A DNA stretch of 64,000 bases, from NCBI RefSeq assembly GCF_004217145.1, contig NZ_SHKR01000011.1:1054001-1118000 (forward strand), written 5' to 3'. The DNA comes from Kribbella rubisoli (GTDB lineage: Bacteria > Actinomycetota > Actinomycetes > Propionibacteriales > Kribbellaceae). Every line of letters begins with the position of its first letter. Positions within the stretch are counted from its first letter, which is position 1. This document shows positions 43,798 through 54,768 of the stretch, piece by piece. A program made the position numbers and the translations under genes. The notes under the pieces were generated by a model. That model was not told where the DNA came from. It searched no databases and was given only the letters and a program-made list of their open reading frames with translations.

Positions 43798-44706
43798 ATG
43801 GATGTCGTAGAGCTACACAACCGCACGGTCACGAACTTCGCGGAGCTGGTCGCGGAAGTAGCAGACAACCAATGGGCGGAGCCGACGCCCTGCTCGGACT
43901 GGAACGTCCGGGCGCTGGTGAACCACGTGGTCGGCGAGGAACTCTGGACCGTGCCGCTGATGGAGGGCAAGACGATCGCGGAGGTCGGCGACGCCCTCGA
44001 CGGTGATCTTCTCGGCGACGATCCGGCCCGTACGGCGTCAGCCGCTGCCCGCGAGGCGACGGCCGCGGCGTCCTGGTCCATCGACAAGGTGCATCTGTCG
44101 TACGGCGACGAGGACCCGCACGAGTACCTGCGCCAGCTCGCGGCCGACCACCTGATCCACGGGTGGGACCTGGCGATGGCGATCGGCGCTCAACCGCGGC
44201 TCAACGCCGACGTGGTCGCCGAGGTCGCGACGTGGTTCGCGGACCGCGAGGAGATGTACCGCTCGGTGGGCATGATCGGCCCACACCTCGAAGGGTTCAC
44301 CGCCCAAGCCGACCAACTGCTGGCCGCCTCGGGGCGTGACCCACGCTGGAGCCCGGTGTTCGGTGTGGTGGAACGGTTCGGGAACGCCTTCGACACGGGC
44401 GATCTGGAGACGGTGATGTCGCTGGCCACCGACGACATCGTGTTCGAGTCCACCTCGCCGGCCCCGGACGGCACCCGCTTGGAGGGCGCTGACGCAGTAC
44501 GGGCGGAGTGGGCGCGGCTGTTCGCGAACACCGACGACCCGCACTTCGAGACCGAGGAAACGGTGGTGCTCGGTGAGCGGGCAATCGTGCGGTGGCGGTA
44601 CTCGTGGCGTGAGGCTTCCGGCGACCGCGGGCACGTCCGCGGGGTCGACGTACTGCGGCTCCGCGACGGGAAGATCGCCGAGAAGCTGTCGTACGTGAAG
44701 GGTTAG
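43798..44706 (+). CDS. DinB/mycothiol-maleylpyruvate isomerase-type protein fused to SnoaL-like domain
   Basis: The 302-residue product begins with a TIGR03086-type helical bundle (TPCSDWNVRALVNHVVGEE and HLIHGWDLAMAIG with metal His) and ends in a SnoaL-like domain (FGNAFDTGDLETVMSLATDDIVFE onward). The first domain occurs in mycothiol-dependent enzymes; the second is a polyketide cyclase/NTF2 fold. The fusion substrate is unknown. GGGAGGGGG lies upstream; ATG 43798, GTG 43795 and GTG 43789 are all possible starts. The last four bases overlap the converging L7/L12-like gene. Confidence 0.8.
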   Translation: MDVVELHNRTVTNFAELVAEVADNQWAEPTPCSDWNVRALVNHVVGEELWTVPLMEGKTIAEVGDALDGDLLGDDPARTASAAAREATAAASWSIDKVHLSYGDEDPHEYLRQLAADHLIHGWDLAMAIGAQPRLNADVVAEVATWFADREEMYRSVGMIGPHLEGFTAQADQLLAASGRDPRWSPVFGVVERFGNAFDTGDLETVMSLATDDIVFESTSPAPDGTRLEGADAVRAEWARLFANTDDPHFETEETVVLGERAIVRWRYSWREASGDRGHVRGVDVLRLRDGKIAEKLSYVKG

Positions 44707-45092
44707 TCCGCGCGGAGGGCGCCGACGAAGAGGCCGGCCTCTTCGTCGGTCATGCCGGTCTCGGAGACGACCAGGGCGGTGGCCTGGTGGAGTTCACCAG
44801 CGGCCTTGAGGGCGCGGGTGCGCTCGGCCAGGTTCGTCCCCGGGCGGCGGACGAGCGGCGTACCGGTGGTCGGCGGCACGTAGCGGCCGAGGCGGATGTC
44901 GTCGACCAGCTCCTTGGACTGCTTGAGGTCCAGTCCGGTGCGATCGCGGATCAGCTTGACCGCGTGCACCGCCTTCTTCGTGGTGATCAGGAAGCGCACC
45001 TGGTCCACGTCATCGGGAGACAATTGGCCCCGCGCTGCGGCGAGGGCAACATTGTCCGTGTCCTGGCTGCTCCGTCGGCTGAAAAGTCCCAT
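44703..45092 (-). CDS. Ribosomal protein L7/L12-like C-terminal domain protein
   Basis: The 129-residue protein has a central HAVKLIRDRTGLDLKQSKELVDDI segment that matches the factor-binding helix region of L7/L12. It lacks the L7/L12 N-terminal dimerisation domain and the usual Ala-rich hinge. The rest (SPDDVDQVRFLITTKKA, and a C-terminal helix pair) is unassigned. It is not in a ribosomal operon, so it is a stand-alone homologue of unknown role. Confidence 0.75.
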   Translation of the reverse strand: MGLFSRRSSQDTDNVALAAARGQLSPDDVDQVRFLITTKKAVHAVKLIRDRTGLDLKQSKELVDDIRLGRYVPPTTGTPLVRRPGTNLAERTRALKAAGELHQATALVVSETGMTDEEAGLFVGALRAD

Positions 45093-45143
45093 GCCGCAAT
45101 CCTTCCAGAACCCTCCAAGCTGTGGGGACTCAGAGCATTTCGC

Positions 45144-45854
45144 TCACACTGCGAGCAGATTGCGGATCTCGTCCCAGGCGCGCGCGCCGAGCTCGCGATC
45201 GGCCGCCTCGGTGCCGCCGCGCGCCATCCGCTGGCCGGCCGACTTCGGCTCCTCCCCCGGCAGCACCGGCCGATGCCCGGCCTCCGGCCCGACCAGAAGA
45301 CGGGTCGGACGCTCACCGCGCCGGCGGACGATCTCCTCCGCGAACTCCACAGCCGGCCACACCTGGTCGTCCCCGCCGGCGATCAGCAGTACTTCGCCGA
45401 TCTGCTCCACCGGGATCCGTGTCTCTTCGGCCGCGCCGAGAAGGCTTTGGCGGTACAGACCGGTGTAGCTCGGCGGGTCCTCGTCTGCCTTCCAATCCTG
45501 GTCGAACGGCACGAACGGCAGCGGCGCGCCCCGCCAGGTCCACGCCGACCGCTGGCTCCCGTCTTCCAGGACCCGGCCCCAGACGTAAGCGCTCGGGGCG
45601 AACGCGACGACCGAGTCCACCCGCTCGTCGAGCGCACCCAGCAGCAGCGCAGCCTCGGCACCCCACGAGCTGCCCATCACGACCAGCCGGTCGTTGCGAG
45701 CCGCCAACTCGTCGAGTGGGAACGACTCCAGCGGCACCTCGTGCGTGACGGTCCACCGCGGCGCGAGTACGTCGTACCCCTCCGCCTCGAGCAGACGGGC
45801 GCGCTGGACGTCCGGCGCACCACTCGAACCGTGCAGGAGCAGTACGCCGGTCAT
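45144..45854 (-). CDS. Alpha/beta hydrolase (BAAT/dienelactone-hydrolase-like)
   Basis: The 236-residue protein has GVLLLHGSSG, the nucleophile elbow GSSWGAE (Ser63), an Asp in IAGGDDQVW and His in GPEAGHRP. The acyl-CoA thioester hydrolase/BAAT C-terminal class is the closest fit. The ATG is directly preceded by the dispersed repeat, which contains its GGGAGG ribosome-binding site. Substrate unknown. Confidence 0.8.
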   Translation of the reverse strand: MTGVLLLHGSSGAPDVQRARLLEAEGYDVLAPRWTVTHEVPLESFPLDELAARNDRLVVMGSSWGAEAALLLGALDERVDSVVAFAPSAYVWGRVLEDGSQRSAWTWRGAPLPFVPFDQDWKADEDPPSYTGLYRQSLLGAAEETRIPVEQIGEVLLIAGGDDQVWPAVEFAEEIVRRRGERPTRLLVGPEAGHRPVLPGEEPKSAGQRMARGGTEAADRELGARAWDEIRNLLAV

Positions 45855-45970
45855 GGGGCCTCCCGGTCTGGACTGAGGAGCGGAGGGAGCGAAGCGACCG
45901 GAGCGACGAGGGAAGACCGGGAGTTACAGCCACATGACCCGCCGCGACGGAGTCGCGGCATTCAATACAG
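45855..45970. repeat. Dispersed leader repeat, second locus
   Basis: The repeat fills the gap between the guaB3 stop (45973) and the hydrolase ATG (45854). Bases 45855-45923 are identical to 40425-40493, and the rest is similar up to 40540. It shares the CTCCCGGTCT/AGACCGGGAG inverted ends and the CCGCGAC/GTCGCGG hairpin. Confidence 0.92.
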
Positions 45971-45972
45971 GC

Positions 45973-47079
45973 TCAACCGACTACTACCTCGACCCGCTGG
46001 AACTCCTTGAGCTCCGTGTAGCCGGTGGTCGCCATCGCGCGCTTGAGGGCGCCGACCAGGTTCATCGTGCCGTCCGGGACCCAGGACGGGCCGAACAGGA
46101 TCTGCTCCATCGTGCCGGTGACGCCGACCTCGACCCGCTCGCCGCGCGGCAGGTCCTGGTGCCAGGCCTCGGCGCCCCAATGGAACCCGCCACCGGGTGC
46201 ATCGCTCGCCCTCGCCAGCGGCGAACCGACCATCACCGCGTCCGCACCGCAGGCGACCGCCTTCGCCACGTCGCCGGACCGCCCGACCGAGCCGTCCGCG
46301 ATGACGTGCACGTACCGGCCGCCGGACTCGTCCATGTAGTCCCGCCGCGCCGCGGCCACGTCAGCCACCGCACTCGCCATCGGCACGGCAACACCGAGCA
46401 CCTTGCGAGTCGTGTGCGCCGCGCCGCCGCCGAAGCCGACGAGCACGCCGGCCGCACCGGTCCGCATCAGGTGCAACGCAGCCTGGTGCGTCGCGCAGCC
46501 GCCGACGATCACCGGTACGTCGAGGTCGTAGATGAACTGCTTGAGGTTGAGCGGCTCTGCCTGCCCGGACACGTGCTCGGCGGACACCGTCGTACCGCGG
46601 ATGACGAACAGGTCGACGCCCGCGTCCACGACGTGCTTCGCGAACTGCTTGGTCCGCTGCGGCGACAGCGCACCGGCCACGGTCACGCCCGAGTCGCGGA
46701 TCTCCTGCACCCGCTGGGAGATCAGCTCGGGCTTGATCGGCGCCGCGTAGATCTCCTGCAGCCGGTGCGTGGCCTGCTTCTGATCGAGGCTGGTGATCTC
46801 CTCGAGCAGGCTGGTCGGGTCTTCGTAGCGCGTCCAGAGACCTTCGAGGTTCAGTACGCCGAGACCGCCGGCCTTGCCGATCGCGATCGCGGTGGCCGGC
46901 GACATCACCGAGTCCATCGGCGCGGCCAGGATCGGCAGCTCGAACCGGTACGCGTCGATCTGCCAGGCGACCGAGACCTCCTCGGGGTCCCGCGTCCGGC
47001 GCGACGGCACGATCGCGATGTCGTCGAACGCGTACGCCTGCCGCCCACGCTTGGCACGGCCGATCTCGATCTCGGTCAT
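45973..47079 (-). CDS. guaB3: GuaB3-type IMP dehydrogenase family protein
   Basis: The 368-residue TIM-barrel protein has the GuaB3 start MTEIEIGRAKRGRQAYAFDDI, PILAAPMDSVMSPATA, and RYVHVIADGSVGRSGDV with no CBS pair. It lies directly after guaB, as in mycobacteria and Streptomyces. Work on cyanobacterial GuaB3 reports GMP reductase activity; the role in actinobacteria is not settled. The canonical IMPDH catalytic Cys loop is not conserved. Confidence 0.93.
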   Translation of the reverse strand: MTEIEIGRAKRGRQAYAFDDIAIVPSRRTRDPEEVSVAWQIDAYRFELPILAAPMDSVMSPATAIAIGKAGGLGVLNLEGLWTRYEDPTSLLEEITSLDQKQATHRLQEIYAAPIKPELISQRVQEIRDSGVTVAGALSPQRTKQFAKHVVDAGVDLFVIRGTTVSAEHVSGQAEPLNLKQFIYDLDVPVIVGGCATHQAALHLMRTGAAGVLVGFGGGAAHTTRKVLGVAVPMASAVADVAAARRDYMDESGGRYVHVIADGSVGRSGDVAKAVACGADAVMVGSPLARASDAPGGGFHWGAEAWHQDLPRGERVEVGVTGTMEQILFGPSWVPDGTMNLVGALKRAMATTGYTELKEFQRVEVVVG

Positions 47080-47108
47080 CTGGTTCCTAACGGGTTGCAG
47101 GCGGTTTG

Positions 47109-48749
<1,641 letters not shown>

Positions 48750-50120
48750 TTACTTGTTGACCGGCGCGTTGACGACCTGCAGGATCGCCAGGACGTCGGC
48801 GTCGGCGGTGGATCCGTGGGTCCGCTCGATCGCCGCGTGCTTGCCCTCGGGGTACGCACCGGTGGAGTGCTTGCCCTTCGGGTAGGCCTTGCGGACCGAG
48901 CCCGTGGTGGTCTTCCCGCTCGAGTGCTTCCCCGTCGCCTTCTTGGCCGACGCGGTCTTCTTCACCGTCGGCGGCTTGCCTGCCACCTGCGAGTCGCCGA
49001 AGAACTGCTGCGCGCTCTCGATCGTGATCGGCCCACCGGTCGGGGTCGGCAGCACCGGCAGGACCTTCTCGAGCGCGTCCGACACGGCCTGCGGGATGTC
49101 CGGGATCTGGGTGACCTCGTCGCTCGGCTTCTGATCGTCACCCGGCGTGCTCGTGTCCGAACCGCTGGTGTCGCTCGCACCGGTCCCGTCCGCCCCGGAG
49201 CCATCGGTCTGGCCCGTGTCGCCGGTCGGCGTGGTGGTCGGCGTACCCGTCGGGTCGCCGGACGCCGTGTTGTCGCCCGTGCCGGTGTCGACGCTCGGCG
49301 GGGTCGTCGTGGTGGTGTCGGTCGGCGTCGACGGCGGGTCCGTCGGCGTACTGGTCGGCGTATCCGTCGGTGTGGACGGAGGCGGCGTCGGCGTGGTCGT
49401 CGTACCGTCCGTGCCGTCGCCGGTGGTGTCCGTCGGCGGATCCGTCTTCGTGTCGGTCGGCTTGTTGACGTTGTCCGGGTCGTCCGTCTTGATCCCCGCC
49501 GGCACCGGGATCGTCGGCTTCTCCAGGACCGCGGACGGCTTCTCCGGCACGACCGCCGACGGCGTCGTCCTGATCTCCATCGAGTTCGGGTCGAGAGCGG
49601 AGAGCGAGCCGACCTTGCCGGTCGCCTGGGCGGCGTGCTCGGCCTGGGCCTGCTTCTTGTAGTCCTTGCCGACCTTGACGATCTTGGTCTTGTCCATCAC
49701 CGGCAGACCGTCGAGGTCTTCCTTCGGGAAGCTGGTCTGCGGGCGGACCGCGTCGACCATCTTCTCGATGACCTTCTCGTACGGCGAGAGCGGGTCACCG
49801 TTGACCGCCGCTGCCACCCCGGAGACCGACAAGGCGGCGACCGCGGCAACTCCGAGCGCCAGACCGCGCGTCGCCATCTTGCGGGCGAACGGGTCGGTGA
49901 TCGGGTTGAGCGCGGCGCAGCGCGCCAGGAAGCTCTCCGGATCGTCGATGGTCTCCACCGGGAGCTCGTCCTCGACCTCTACCGCCAGCCGCAGATCGGC
50001 CAGCAGCGCGACGGCCAGGTCGTGCTCGCCCGCCGCACGGGCGGACTCCCCGCCGGCGGCCAGAAGATCGAGCAGTGCGTCATCAGCCTCGATCGCGTCC
50101 AAGTCGAAACGGTCAGCCAT
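48750..50120 (-). CDS. rsdA: Anti-sigma-D factor (RsdA-like)
   Basis: The 456-residue protein has an N-terminal cytoplasmic segment (MADRFDLDAIEADDALLDLLAAGG) of the RsdA sigma-binding type, one membrane helix near residue 85-105, and a long extracellular linker of Thr/Pro/Asp/Gly/Ser (about 190-330), then a Lys/His/Ser-rich tail. It overlaps the sigma gene by eight bases and follows it, the typical order. In mycobacteria RsdA binds SigD until it is degraded by regulated proteolysis. Confidence 0.88.
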   Translation of the reverse strand: MADRFDLDAIEADDALLDLLAAGGESARAAGEHDLAVALLADLRLAVEVEDELPVETIDDPESFLARCAALNPITDPFARKMATRGLALGVAAVAALSVSGVAAAVNGDPLSPYEKVIEKMVDAVRPQTSFPKEDLDGLPVMDKTKIVKVGKDYKKQAQAEHAAQATGKVGSLSALDPNSMEIRTTPSAVVPEKPSAVLEKPTIPVPAGIKTDDPDNVNKPTDTKTDPPTDTTGDGTDGTTTTPTPPPSTPTDTPTSTPTDPPSTPTDTTTTTPPSVDTGTGDNTASGDPTGTPTTTPTGDTGQTDGSGADGTGASDTSGSDTSTPGDDQKPSDEVTQIPDIPQAVSDALEKVLPVLPTPTGGPITIESAQQFFGDSQVAGKPPTVKKTASAKKATGKHSSGKTTTGSVRKAYPKGKHSTGAYPEGKHAAIERTHGSTADADVLAILQVVNAPVNK

Positions 50121-50736
50121 GATGCCCCTCCCCTGCTCTTCCTCGTTCCAGCTGTGCTTCATGCCCCACATACCCCCTGAGCGTGTTCAACGCCCGATGC
50201 TGTGCGACCCTCACCGCCCCCGGTGTCATCCCCAGTGCCCGGCCGGTCTCCTCGGCTGACATCCCCGCAACGACCCGAAGGCGCAGGATCTCGCGCAGTT
50301 TCTCCGGCAGCTTGTCCAGCAGGCCCATGATGTGCTGGACCTCGGACTGCCGAACCGCGCGCTCCTCCGGTGTCGGTGACTCGTCCGCGCCGTCTGGCAG
50401 GTCCGGCGTCGAAACGTCGGCCACCGCGAACGCACGCTGGGCATCGGCGACCTTGCGGGCCGCGATGCCGTAGACGAAAGCCTCGAAAGGCCTCCCCTCG
50501 TCACGGTACCGGCCCAGCGCGCCGAATACTGCGACACAAACCTCTTGTGCGACGTCGTCGACCATGTCGGCGCCGCCGGGATAGGTCCACAGACGGGACC
50601 GTACGTATCGGTGCGCCACAGCGCGCACTCTGGTGAGCAGGTCGTTGAGAGCTGTTCGGTCCCCGTCGCCGGCCAGCGCGGCAAGATCCCTAAGCTCGAC
50701 CCGGTCGTGGGTGTCAGGTACTCGTACCTCGGTCAC
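50113..50736 (-). CDS. sigD: RNA polymerase sigma factor SigD/ShbA type
   Basis: The 207-residue ECF sigma has region 2 (YPGGADMVDDVAQEVCVAVFGALGRY) and region 4 (LPEKLREILRLRVVAGMSAEETGRALGMTPGAVRVAQHRALNTL). Linkage to rsdA and guaB identifies it with M. tuberculosis SigD and Streptomyces ShbA. It starts with GTG after GAGGGGGCGAGGG. Confidence 0.93.
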   Translation of the reverse strand: MTEVRVPDTHDRVELRDLAALAGDGDRTALNDLLTRVRAVAHRYVRSRLWTYPGGADMVDDVAQEVCVAVFGALGRYRDEGRPFEAFVYGIAARKVADAQRAFAVADVSTPDLPDGADESPTPEERAVRQSEVQHIMGLLDKLPEKLREILRLRVVAGMSAEETGRALGMTPGAVRVAQHRALNTLRGYVGHEAQLERGRAGEGHHG

Positions 50737-50836
50737 CCCTCGCCCCCTCGTGTTCAGACCGGTTCAGCCTGAAAGATGGTACGGCGCTCAACTCTTCTTG
50801 CCTAGTGGCAATTCGTGGTCACCACCGGCCACTTGA

Positions 50837-51388
50837 TCACGATCTGTCACTACTGATGAGTTCGCCGATCTCGCTGTCGACCAGCCCGGCCGTATCGATC
50901 TCCATCCCGGCGAAATGACCCGCCAGTTCGAGCGACAGTACACCGTGTAACCGGGTCCAGAACGAGACTGCTCGGTCCGATCCGCCGGTGGCCTCGATCA
51001 GCACCGTCATGAGCTCGTCGGAGATCGCGGTGGTGTCGTCGGGCGGGTGATAGCCGGGTACGGGCGTCCCGTAGATCAGCAGGTACCGCTGCGGGTCGGC
51101 GAGCGCCCATGCGCGGATCATCCGCGCAAGTCCGATCACGTCCGCGCCACCGTCGTACGCCGATCTGACCGTGTCGGCGAGGCTGCGGTACGCGTCGCGG
51201 ATCAGCGCGGCGATGAGCTCGTCGCGACTGGCGAAGTACCGGTAGAGAGCCGGCCCGCTGACCCCCATCTGTTTGGCGATCGCATTCAGGGACAGGGCGG
51301 AGACGCCGGCCTCGGCGATCTGCGTCCAGGCGTGCTGCTTCACCTCGTCACGCACCTGAGCGCGATACCGCTCCCGTGGACCACCCAT
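50837..51388 (-). CDS. TetR family transcriptional regulator (WHG-domain type)
   Basis: The 183-residue protein has the TetR HTH (ALSLNAIAKQMGVSGPALYRYFASRDELIAALI) and a C-terminal region (FWTRLHGVLSLELAGHF) typical of the WHG subgroup. It follows a GNAT gene by 12 bases on the same strand, probably in one transcript. Target unknown. Confidence 0.9.
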   Translation of the reverse strand: MGGPRERYRAQVRDEVKQHAWTQIAEAGVSALSLNAIAKQMGVSGPALYRYFASRDELIAALIRDAYRSLADTVRSAYDGGADVIGLARMIRAWALADPQRYLLIYGTPVPGYHPPDDTTAISDELMTVLIEATGGSDRAVSFWTRLHGVLSLELAGHFAGMEIDTAGLVDSEIGELISSDRS

Positions 51389-51400
51389 AGTTAGAACATC

Positions 51401-51856
51401 TCACGGTGCGGCGAAGCGGATGAGCTCAGAGGCGTGCTCTCCGCCCCAGTCGATCGGCGTACGGCCGGTCTCCAGCCAGCCTGCCCGTCGATAGAGGTGT
51501 ACGGCGGCGCCGCGGTTGTCGACCACCTCGAGCGAGAGCGGCCGTCCGAGGCCGGCGGCTGCGGTCACACAGTGGTCGAGCAACTGGCGGCCGATCCCCC
51601 GGCCGGTCGCCTGCGGGTCGACGAAGAGGCGCTCCACCTCAGCGTGATCACGCACCGCAGTCAGCACCACGTGCCCGACAACGCGGTCGTCGACGGTCGC
51701 CACCCAGCACCCGAGAGCGGATTCCGGTGTCAACCACCGGGCCGGGTCAGCGGGCCAGTTGATCGGGTACCCCGCTTGTTGGTGTACGTCGCGCAGCAGC
51801 TGCACGCAGACGGCAAGGTCTTCGTCACGACGCTCTCGAATCAGCACAGGCCACAT
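51401..51856 (-). CDS. GNAT family N-acetyltransferase
   Basis: The 151-residue protein is a single GNAT domain: VERLFVDPQATGRGIGRQLLDHC is the acetyl-CoA motif and AAVHLYRRAGWLETGR the closing helix. The ATG is four bases after a strong hairpin (51860-51894) that also lies downstream of groEL1; the GTG four codons in (VLIRERRDED) may be the true start. Expression by read-through past that hairpin is possible. Confidence 0.85.
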   Translation of the reverse strand: MWPVLIRERRDEDLAVCVQLLRDVHQQAGYPINWPADPARWLTPESALGCWVATVDDRVVGHVVLTAVRDHAEVERLFVDPQATGRGIGRQLLDHCVTAAAGLGRPLSLEVVDNRGAAVHLYRRAGWLETGRTPIDWGGEHASELIRFAAP

Positions 51857-51859
51857 ACA

Positions 51860-51894
51860 AGCACCGCCCAGCAGGTGACCTGCCGGGCGGTGCT
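51860..51894 (-). terminator. Hairpin after groEL1
   Basis: AGCACCGCCC (51860-51869) pairs with GGGCGGTGCT (51885-51894), with a further GCAGGT/ACCTGC stem inside. It lies 24 bases after the groEL1 stop. On the minus strand it is followed by TGTATG, not a T-run. Confidence 0.65.
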
Positions 51895-51918
51895 GTGTAC
51901 TACGCGAACTGCGAGGAA

Positions 51919-53565
<1,647 letters not shown>

Positions 53566-53603
53566 CTAAATCGTTGCAGGCTCGAACCATCGCCGGTCCA
53601 GCA

Positions 53604-53646
53604 CCGACTCCGCCCCGGCGCCAGTGGGGCACCAGGGCGGTGTCGG
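53604..53646 (-). other. Intercistronic hairpin between groES and groEL1
   Basis: CCGAC..CCGCCC and GGGCGG..GTCGG arms (53604-53615 and 53635-53646, one mismatch) enclose another GGTGCC/GGCGCC stem. It may be an RNA-processing or attenuation site in the groES-groEL1 transcript. Confidence 0.5.
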
Positions 53647-53666
53647 TCAGGAACAGCGAGCGGTCG

Positions 53667-53963
53667 TCACTTGCTGACGACTGCGAGGATGTCGCGGGCG
53701 CCCAGGATCAGGTAGTCCTGGCCGTCGTACTTGACCTCGGTGCCGCCGTACTTGGAGTAGATGACCTTGTCGCCGACGGCGACGTCCAGCGGGACGCGGT
53801 TGCCGTTGTCGTCGATCCGGCCGGGGCCGACGGCGAGGATCTCGCCCTCCTGCGGCTTCTCCTTGGCGGTGTCCGGGATCACCAGGCCGGACTTCGTGGT
53901 CTGCTCGGCTTCGAGCGGCGCGACGAGGACGCGGTCCTCGAGCGGCTTGATCGTGACCGACAC
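53667..53963 (-). CDS. groES: 10-kDa chaperonin GroES
   Basis: The 98-residue co-chaperonin has [11 protein letters not shown], the mobile loop near [24 protein letters not shown] and the end [11 protein letters not shown]. The GTG at 53963 has GGAGG seven bases upstream; the frame continues 13 codons further to 54002, but the family start supports the GTG. Two CIRCE elements lie upstream at 54048-54120. Confidence 0.96.
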   Translation of the reverse strand: MSVTIKPLEDRVLVAPLEAEQTTKSGLVIPDTAKEKPQEGEILAVGPGRIDDNGNRVPLDVAVGDKVIYSKYGGTEVKYDGQDYLILGARDILAVVSK

Positions 53964-54047
53964 TTGCTGACCTCCACGGTCGATTTGCTTGGCTGCGTTC
54001 ATGGTGGTCGCGCTCCCCTGCCGTCGCGGGGGTCAAGGGCCGGACCG

Positions 54048-54074
54048 CTGGCACCCTCGCATCGAGAGTGCCAA
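54048..54074. promoter_or_regulatory. CIRCE-like element (groES proximal)
   Basis: CTGGCACCC (54048-54056), a 9-base spacer and GAGTGCCAA (54066-54074). The right arm has one change from consensus and the left arm is diverged. Confidence 0.75.
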
Positions 54075-54093
54075 CACCGAATCTAGGCCGCGA

Positions 54094-54120
54094 TTAGCAC
54101 TCGGTCAACTCGAGTGCCAA
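54094..54120. promoter_or_regulatory. CIRCE element (groES distal)
   Basis: TTAGCACTC (54094-54102), a 9-base spacer and GAGTGCCAA (54112-54120): one mismatch to the HrcA operator consensus. Confidence 0.93.
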
Positions 54121-54176
54121 AGGATTCTCAGGCTGAGACGTAGGACCCGGTGACCATGCGGGTACAGAATGTGGTC

Positions 54177-54758
54177 ATGGCTCTGCCCAAGCTGTCCGGC
54201 CGGACGATCGCACTCCTGGCCGCTGTCGCCGCGGTCGCGGTCGGAGCCGTGGCCGCCAACGCGTCGAAGCACGAGTCACCGGCGGCCGCTGCACCCGCGG
54301 CCGCTCCGGCGCCGAAGCCTTCGACCGACCAGAACGTCTCCCACGACGCCACCGCCGCCGAGCTGAAGGCGGCCGCTGCCCTACCGCAGTGCCGGTCCGC
54401 CCGGCTCGTCCCGGTCAACCGCAGCTGGGGCATCCCGATGCCGTCGATCTACGCCAGCACCAGCACCACCTGCAACCTCATGTACGGCGACGACCCGTAC
54501 CGCGGCTCCAACCGGTACGGCGACCCGGACACCGCCATCCGGGTCCTCCAGCGCAACCTGAACTTCTGCTACGGCACCAAGCTCGCCGTCGACGGCATTT
54601 ATGGCAGTAATACCCGCGCGGTGATCAAGACGGTCCAGCGCAAGCACCACCTGGTCGTGGACGGCATCTACGGCCCCAAGACCCGCTCGGCGATGAACTG
54701 GCGGCTCTACTCGATGGCAACGCGAAGCTGGAGCAGGAGCTGTTCCAGCCCCCTCTAG
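54177..54758 (+). CDS. Exported peptidoglycan-binding domain protein
   Basis: The 193-residue protein has an N-terminal membrane or signal segment (ALLAAVAAVAVGAVAA), an Ala/Pro-rich linker, and a C-terminal peptidoglycan-binding-1 domain with two VDGIYG units. It is divergent from groES and starts 56 bases past the CIRCE element. The ATG MALPKLSG begins the hydrophobic stretch; longer starts are possible at 54150 or 54156. Confidence 0.8.
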   Translation: MALPKLSGRTIALLAAVAAVAVGAVAANASKHESPAAAAPAAAPAPKPSTDQNVSHDATAAELKAAAALPQCRSARLVPVNRSWGIPMPSIYASTSTTCNLMYGDDPYRGSNRYGDPDTAIRVLQRNLNFCYGTKLAVDGIYGSNTRAVIKTVQRKHHLVVDGIYGPKTRSAMNWRLYSMATRSWSRSCSSPL

Positions 54759-54768
54759 AGTTGCGCGG

